This document shows positions 5,921-8,278 of a DNA stretch of 8,278 nucleotides, in pieces. The notes beneath the pieces are model-generated. The model had not been told where the DNA came from. It made no database searches and saw nothing but the letters and a program-made list of their open reading frames with translations. Location: positions 1 through 8,278 of the forward strand of contig JBGZAX010000012.1 of the NCBI GenBank assembly GCA_041844335.1. The letters are read 5' to 3'. Both the position numbers and the translations under genes were made by a program. The stretch is from CAUUFM01 sp041844335. GTDB lineage: Bacteria > Bacillota > Clostridia > Lachnospirales > Lachnospiraceae. Position 1 is the stretch's first letter. Each line of letters begins with the position of its first letter.

Positions 5921-6601
5921 ATGAAAAACTTAAATTATTTATCAAAGGCAAGAAATGTTTTTACATGTGGATTGCTGGCGACTGTGGTTATTGTGGGCTC
6001 ATCCCTTTCAGCTTTTGCTGCTGAACGCTCTGACAGCTATGGTTTCCATGTAAACCCGATCAATGCCGAACAACAGAAGGTTGAAACCATTGCTCAACCG
6101 ACTGATGAGTCTATGGAGGATTTTGTCAAATCGCTGGATATGCTGACTAAAAAGGAAAAGGCTCTTCTGGTGAAAGCGGAGGAAGATAAGGCGCCGTATT
6201 ACAAGCAAATAAACAAGCTGAATAAACAAATTGATAAAAAGACAGCTGCAATTGTAAAGAAAGCTGGTCCGATACACGATCAGATTTTCGAAATCAAAAA
6301 AGTACGCAAAGATCTGTGGGAAAAGTTGGATATGAACGGAAATAAGGAACAGGAATCTGCAGGAAAAGATGACATTAAGTTTATTCAACTTTCTGACATC
6401 TTGACAACGTCTGAAAAGGAGCTGTTGATTAGGGATCAGAGGAAGATTGATGATCTCTATAAAAAGGTGGATGTCTATTATGCTAAGGCAGAAGAAGAGA
6501 CTGCTGATTTAAAGGCTCAGTTGGAGACAGCGCAATCCAAGATTAGGAAAATTGATTCCAAGACAGCTGCTATTTGGGAAAAGGTTTATGGTAAAAATTG
6601 A
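5921..6601 (+). CDS. Secreted coiled-coil protein of two ~73-residue repeats, function unknown
   Basis: The 226-residue product begins with a Sec signal peptide: a basic start (MKNLNYLSKAR), a hydrophobic core (13-30) and a likely signal peptidase I site after AFA (33) or the next Ala. The single Cys (16) is inside the signal and no lipobox is seen, so it should be released or held loosely outside the membrane. The mature part is charged and helical. Residues 68-142 and 154-226 align without gaps at an offset of 86. F68/F154, LT at 75-76/161-162, EK at 79-80/165-166, Y94/Y180 and LWEKL 132-136/IWEKV 218-222 correspond. The LTxxEKxLL opening of each unit loosely recalls LTxxQ motifs of Spy/CpxP-type periplasmic proteins, but this link is weak. 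Leucine codon CTG is used 7 times in 19, unlike nrdD, and the stop is TGA. No function is assigned. Confidence 0.8.
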   Translation: MKNLNYLSKARNVFTCGLLATVVIVGSSLSAFAAERSDSYGFHVNPINAEQQKVETIAQPTDESMEDFVKSLDMLTKKEKALLVKAEEDKAPYYKQINKLNKQIDKKTAAIVKKAGPIHDQIFEIKKVRKDLWEKLDMNGNKEQESAGKDDIKFIQLSDILTTSEKELLIRDQRKIDDLYKKVDVYYAKAEEETADLKAQLETAQSKIRKIDSKTAAIWEKVYGKN

Positions 6602-6643
6602 TCAGGATAAAATTATATATATAAGATAGTAGTATAAAAAAGT

Positions 6644-6671
6644 GGCTGTCGCATTATTTAGTGCGACAGTC
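6644..6671. terminator. Bidirectional rho-independent terminator between convergent genes
   Basis: GGCTGTCGCA (6644-6653) pairs with TGCGACAGTC (6662-6671) over ten pairs with one G/T, around an eight-base loop. A T-rich tract (TTTTTATT) follows on the plus strand and a run of A precedes it, which becomes a T-run on the minus strand. It serves both the secreted protein gene ending at 6601 and the permease gene ending at 6691. Confidence 0.9.
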
Positions 6672-6690
6672 TCTTTTTATTATGATTTGA

Positions 6691-8064
6691 CTAGTGAATG
6701 ATATATCTTAGTATAAACAGTATGGTCAAAATGTACATTAAAGGTGATACATCTTTTCCTTTTCCCGTAAACAGCTTCAAAAATGTGTATGTAATGATTC
6801 CTGTGGAAATACCTTCTGCTATGCTGTAGAAAAACGGCATTGCGATGATACATATAAAAGCCGGAATTCCTTCAGTAAAATCATCAAAGTCAATCTTACA
6901 CACAGATGTAAGCATGTAAAAGCCTACTATTATGAGTGCAGGAGCTGTAGCAAATCCGGGGATAGCTAAGAATATCGGTGAAAATATTAGAGACAGTAAA
7001 AATAAAATCGCTGTGGACAGAGCTGTAAGCCCTGTTCTTCCACCCTCCGCCACGCCTGCCGCACTTTCTACGAAAGTGGTAACGGTAGATGTACCTAATA
7101 CTGCACCTATTGATGTGCCTATAGCATCTGATAACAGTGCCGGTCTTATTTCTTTAAGCTTACCTTCTTGATCAAGCATATTTGCTTTTGTAGACACACC
7201 TATAAGTGTTCCTATAGTGTCAAATAAGTCCACAAATAAAAATGATATAAGGATGCCCCAAAAAGCAAGAGTTCCCATCTTTGAAAAGTCAAATTTAAAG
7301 AATATCGGTTCAAGGTCGGGTATTGCAAGGCCGTTTGAAAAATCAGGAATTAATGAATAAAATTGGTTTTCTACGTCTACCTTATAAATTCCCGTAAGCT
7401 CACAGATTATACCCAGAAAATATGTAAACAATATTCCAAGCAGGATACCACCTTTAATCTTTTTGGCAAGGATAATTCCTGTGAAAATTATTCCAAATAC
7501 TGCAAGAACGGCTGTGATTCCGTAGGTAGAAAAAGGATAGTTTTCTTTATCGGACCAAGGTATCATACTGACCAATGTAGATGCATTCGGAACTACGATG
7601 TTTGCACCCTTAAGACCTATAAGTGCAATGAATAAACCTATACCCACCGATACGGCGGCTTTTAATGATGTGGGAATTGCATTAAATATCGCCTCTCTTA
7701 CATTTGTTAATGAAAGTATTATAAAGATCAAACCCTCAATAAATACTGCGGTTAAAGCTGTCTGCCAGGAATAACCCTGTCCTAATACCACACTAAAGGT
7801 AAAATAGGCATTGAGTCCCATTCCAGGCGCTAATGCGAACGGAAGATTTGCAGTGAATGCCATTAAGAGTGTACCGATCGCCGACGCCACAGCGGTGGCG
7901 GTAAATAAGGCTCCTCTGTCCATTCCGGTAGCACTAAGCATTGTAGGGTTGACTGCAAGAATGTAAGCCATTGTCATAAATGTGGTAAAGCCTGCCAGCA
8001 TTTCTCCTTTTGCAGTTACCTTGTGTTCGCTCAGCTTAAAAACCTTTTCAAAAAAATTGTTCAT
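6691..8064 (-). CDS. NCS2-family purine (adenine/guanine/hypoxanthine) permease, AzgA/PbuG type
   Basis: An integral membrane transporter of 457 residues, the normal length for this branch, probably importing purine bases by proton symport for salvage. The sequence is a series of hydrophobic helices fitting the two-times-seven UraA-like fold. Family marks are AYILAVNP near the first helix (33-40), APGMGLNAYF (79-88), FVDLFDTIGTLIG (277-289) and GTSTVTTFVES with GGRTGLT (324-334 and 341-347), which line the substrate site in NCS2 proteins. Together these place it in the AzgA-like (COG2252) rather than the uracil/xanthine group; which purine is carried cannot be read from the sequence. The start is supported by AAGGAGGG five bases upstream (plus-strand 8069-8076). 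It is convergent with the secreted protein gene and shares its terminator. There is no purine riboswitch in the short leader. Confidence 0.93.
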   Translation of the reverse strand: MNNFFEKVFKLSEHKVTAKGEMLAGFTTFMTMAYILAVNPTMLSATGMDRGALFTATAVASAIGTLLMAFTANLPFALAPGMGLNAYFTFSVVLGQGYSWQTALTAVFIEGLIFIILSLTNVREAIFNAIPTSLKAAVSVGIGLFIALIGLKGANIVVPNASTLVSMIPWSDKENYPFSTYGITAVLAVFGIIFTGIILAKKIKGGILLGILFTYFLGIICELTGIYKVDVENQFYSLIPDFSNGLAIPDLEPIFFKFDFSKMGTLAFWGILISFLFVDLFDTIGTLIGVSTKANMLDQEGKLKEIRPALLSDAIGTSIGAVLGTSTVTTFVESAAGVAEGGRTGLTALSTAILFLLSLIFSPIFLAIPGFATAPALIIVGFYMLTSVCKIDFDDFTEGIPAFICIIAMPFFYSIAEGISTGIITYTFLKLFTGKGKDVSPLMYILTILFILRYIIH

Positions 8065-8139
8065 TTCACCCTCCTTGATTTTTTAATATTTACAAAGTGT
8101 TTTAGGGATAGCTCATGCTCAAGCTCATTAAGCATTTGT

Positions 8140-8175
8140 ATTATATCACTTTTTTTTAAAAATTGCCATATGGCA
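8140..8175 (-). promoter_or_regulatory. Permease promoter with a palindromic operator candidate
   Basis: Read on the minus strand, TATAAT (plus 8140-8145) lies 17 bases after a weak -35, TGGCAA (plus 8163-8168). This gives a start near 8133 and a leader of about 70 bases. A perfect 12-bp palindrome, TGCCATATGGCA (8164-8175), covers the -35, a typical place for a repressor site. I do not recognise the regulator; it does not resemble the PurR box. Confidence 0.5.
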
Positions 8176-8192
8176 GTTTTAGTGAATAATTA

Positions 8193-8215
8193 ATAAAAAT
8201 ATCGTTGATTTTTAT
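8193..8215. repeat. AT-rich inverted repeat near the right edge
   Basis: ATAAAAAT (8193-8200) and ATTTTTAT (8208-8215) form an eight-pair hairpin around a seven-base loop. It may be a weak terminator of a gene beyond the right edge or chance in AT-rich sequence. The rest of 8176-8278 shows no open gene or recognised element. Confidence 0.3.
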
Positions 8216-8278
8216 GCTAAACTCACAATAAATATACTTTGTAATATTCTTTAACAATCTTTTGAATGGTTTTTTTGC

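Noticed and set aside
8065..8139. Purine riboswitch in the permease leader
   Set aside because: The conserved aptamer core and loop sequences are not present on the minus strand, and the leader is too short from the visible -10.

Overview
The window looks like chromosome of a low-GC, anaerobic Gram-positive bacterium, most likely a Lachnospiraceae-type clostridium. This is inferred from A+T-rich codon use, strong AGGAG-type ribosome binding sites, an oxygen-sensitive class III ribonucleotide reductase, and a flagellar-cap-like protein of the kind seen in that family. No rRNA, tRNA, CRISPR array, transposase or phage gene was seen.

Layout. Positions 1-1401 (+) encode a FliD-like (flagellar filament cap) protein whose frame is still open at the left edge, so its true start is probably outside the window. 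A 10-bp-stem hairpin follows, then 1496-3109 (+), a nucleotidyltransferase-fold protein (NTP_transf_5-like) with eroded catalytic acidic residues and a long lysine-rich tail. A 143-base AT-rich gap holds a promoter and two NrdR-box-like elements 31 bp apart, in front of nrdD (3253-5619, +). NrdD is an anaerobic ribonucleoside-triphosphate reductase with an N-terminal ATP cone, a glycyl-radical site and a fused C-terminal redoxin domain; its activase gene nrdG is not in the window. The 301-base gap after nrdD contains a strikingly structured segment (four nested stems plus a 7-bp long-range pairing) just downstream of a TATAAT box, a candidate non-coding RNA or leader. Next is 5921-6601 (+), an exported coiled-coil protein built from two copies of a ~73-residue unit. 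A bidirectional terminator separates it from the convergent 6691-8064 (-), an NCS2/AzgA-type purine permease, whose promoter at the right edge carries a perfect 12-bp palindrome.

How the parts relate. nrdD and the purine permease both concern nucleotide supply but are transcribed separately, so no shared regulation is claimed. The FliD-like and nucleotidyltransferase-like genes point the same way and may be co-expressed; a hairpin between them could attenuate the second. I see no complete, clearly novel multi-gene system. The items most worth following are the structured intergenic RNA candidate, the NrdD-redoxin fusion with its NrdR-like boxes, the FliD-like/pseudo-nucleotidyltransferase pair, and the leader in which the hairpin carries a sequence complementary to the next gene's ribosome binding site.
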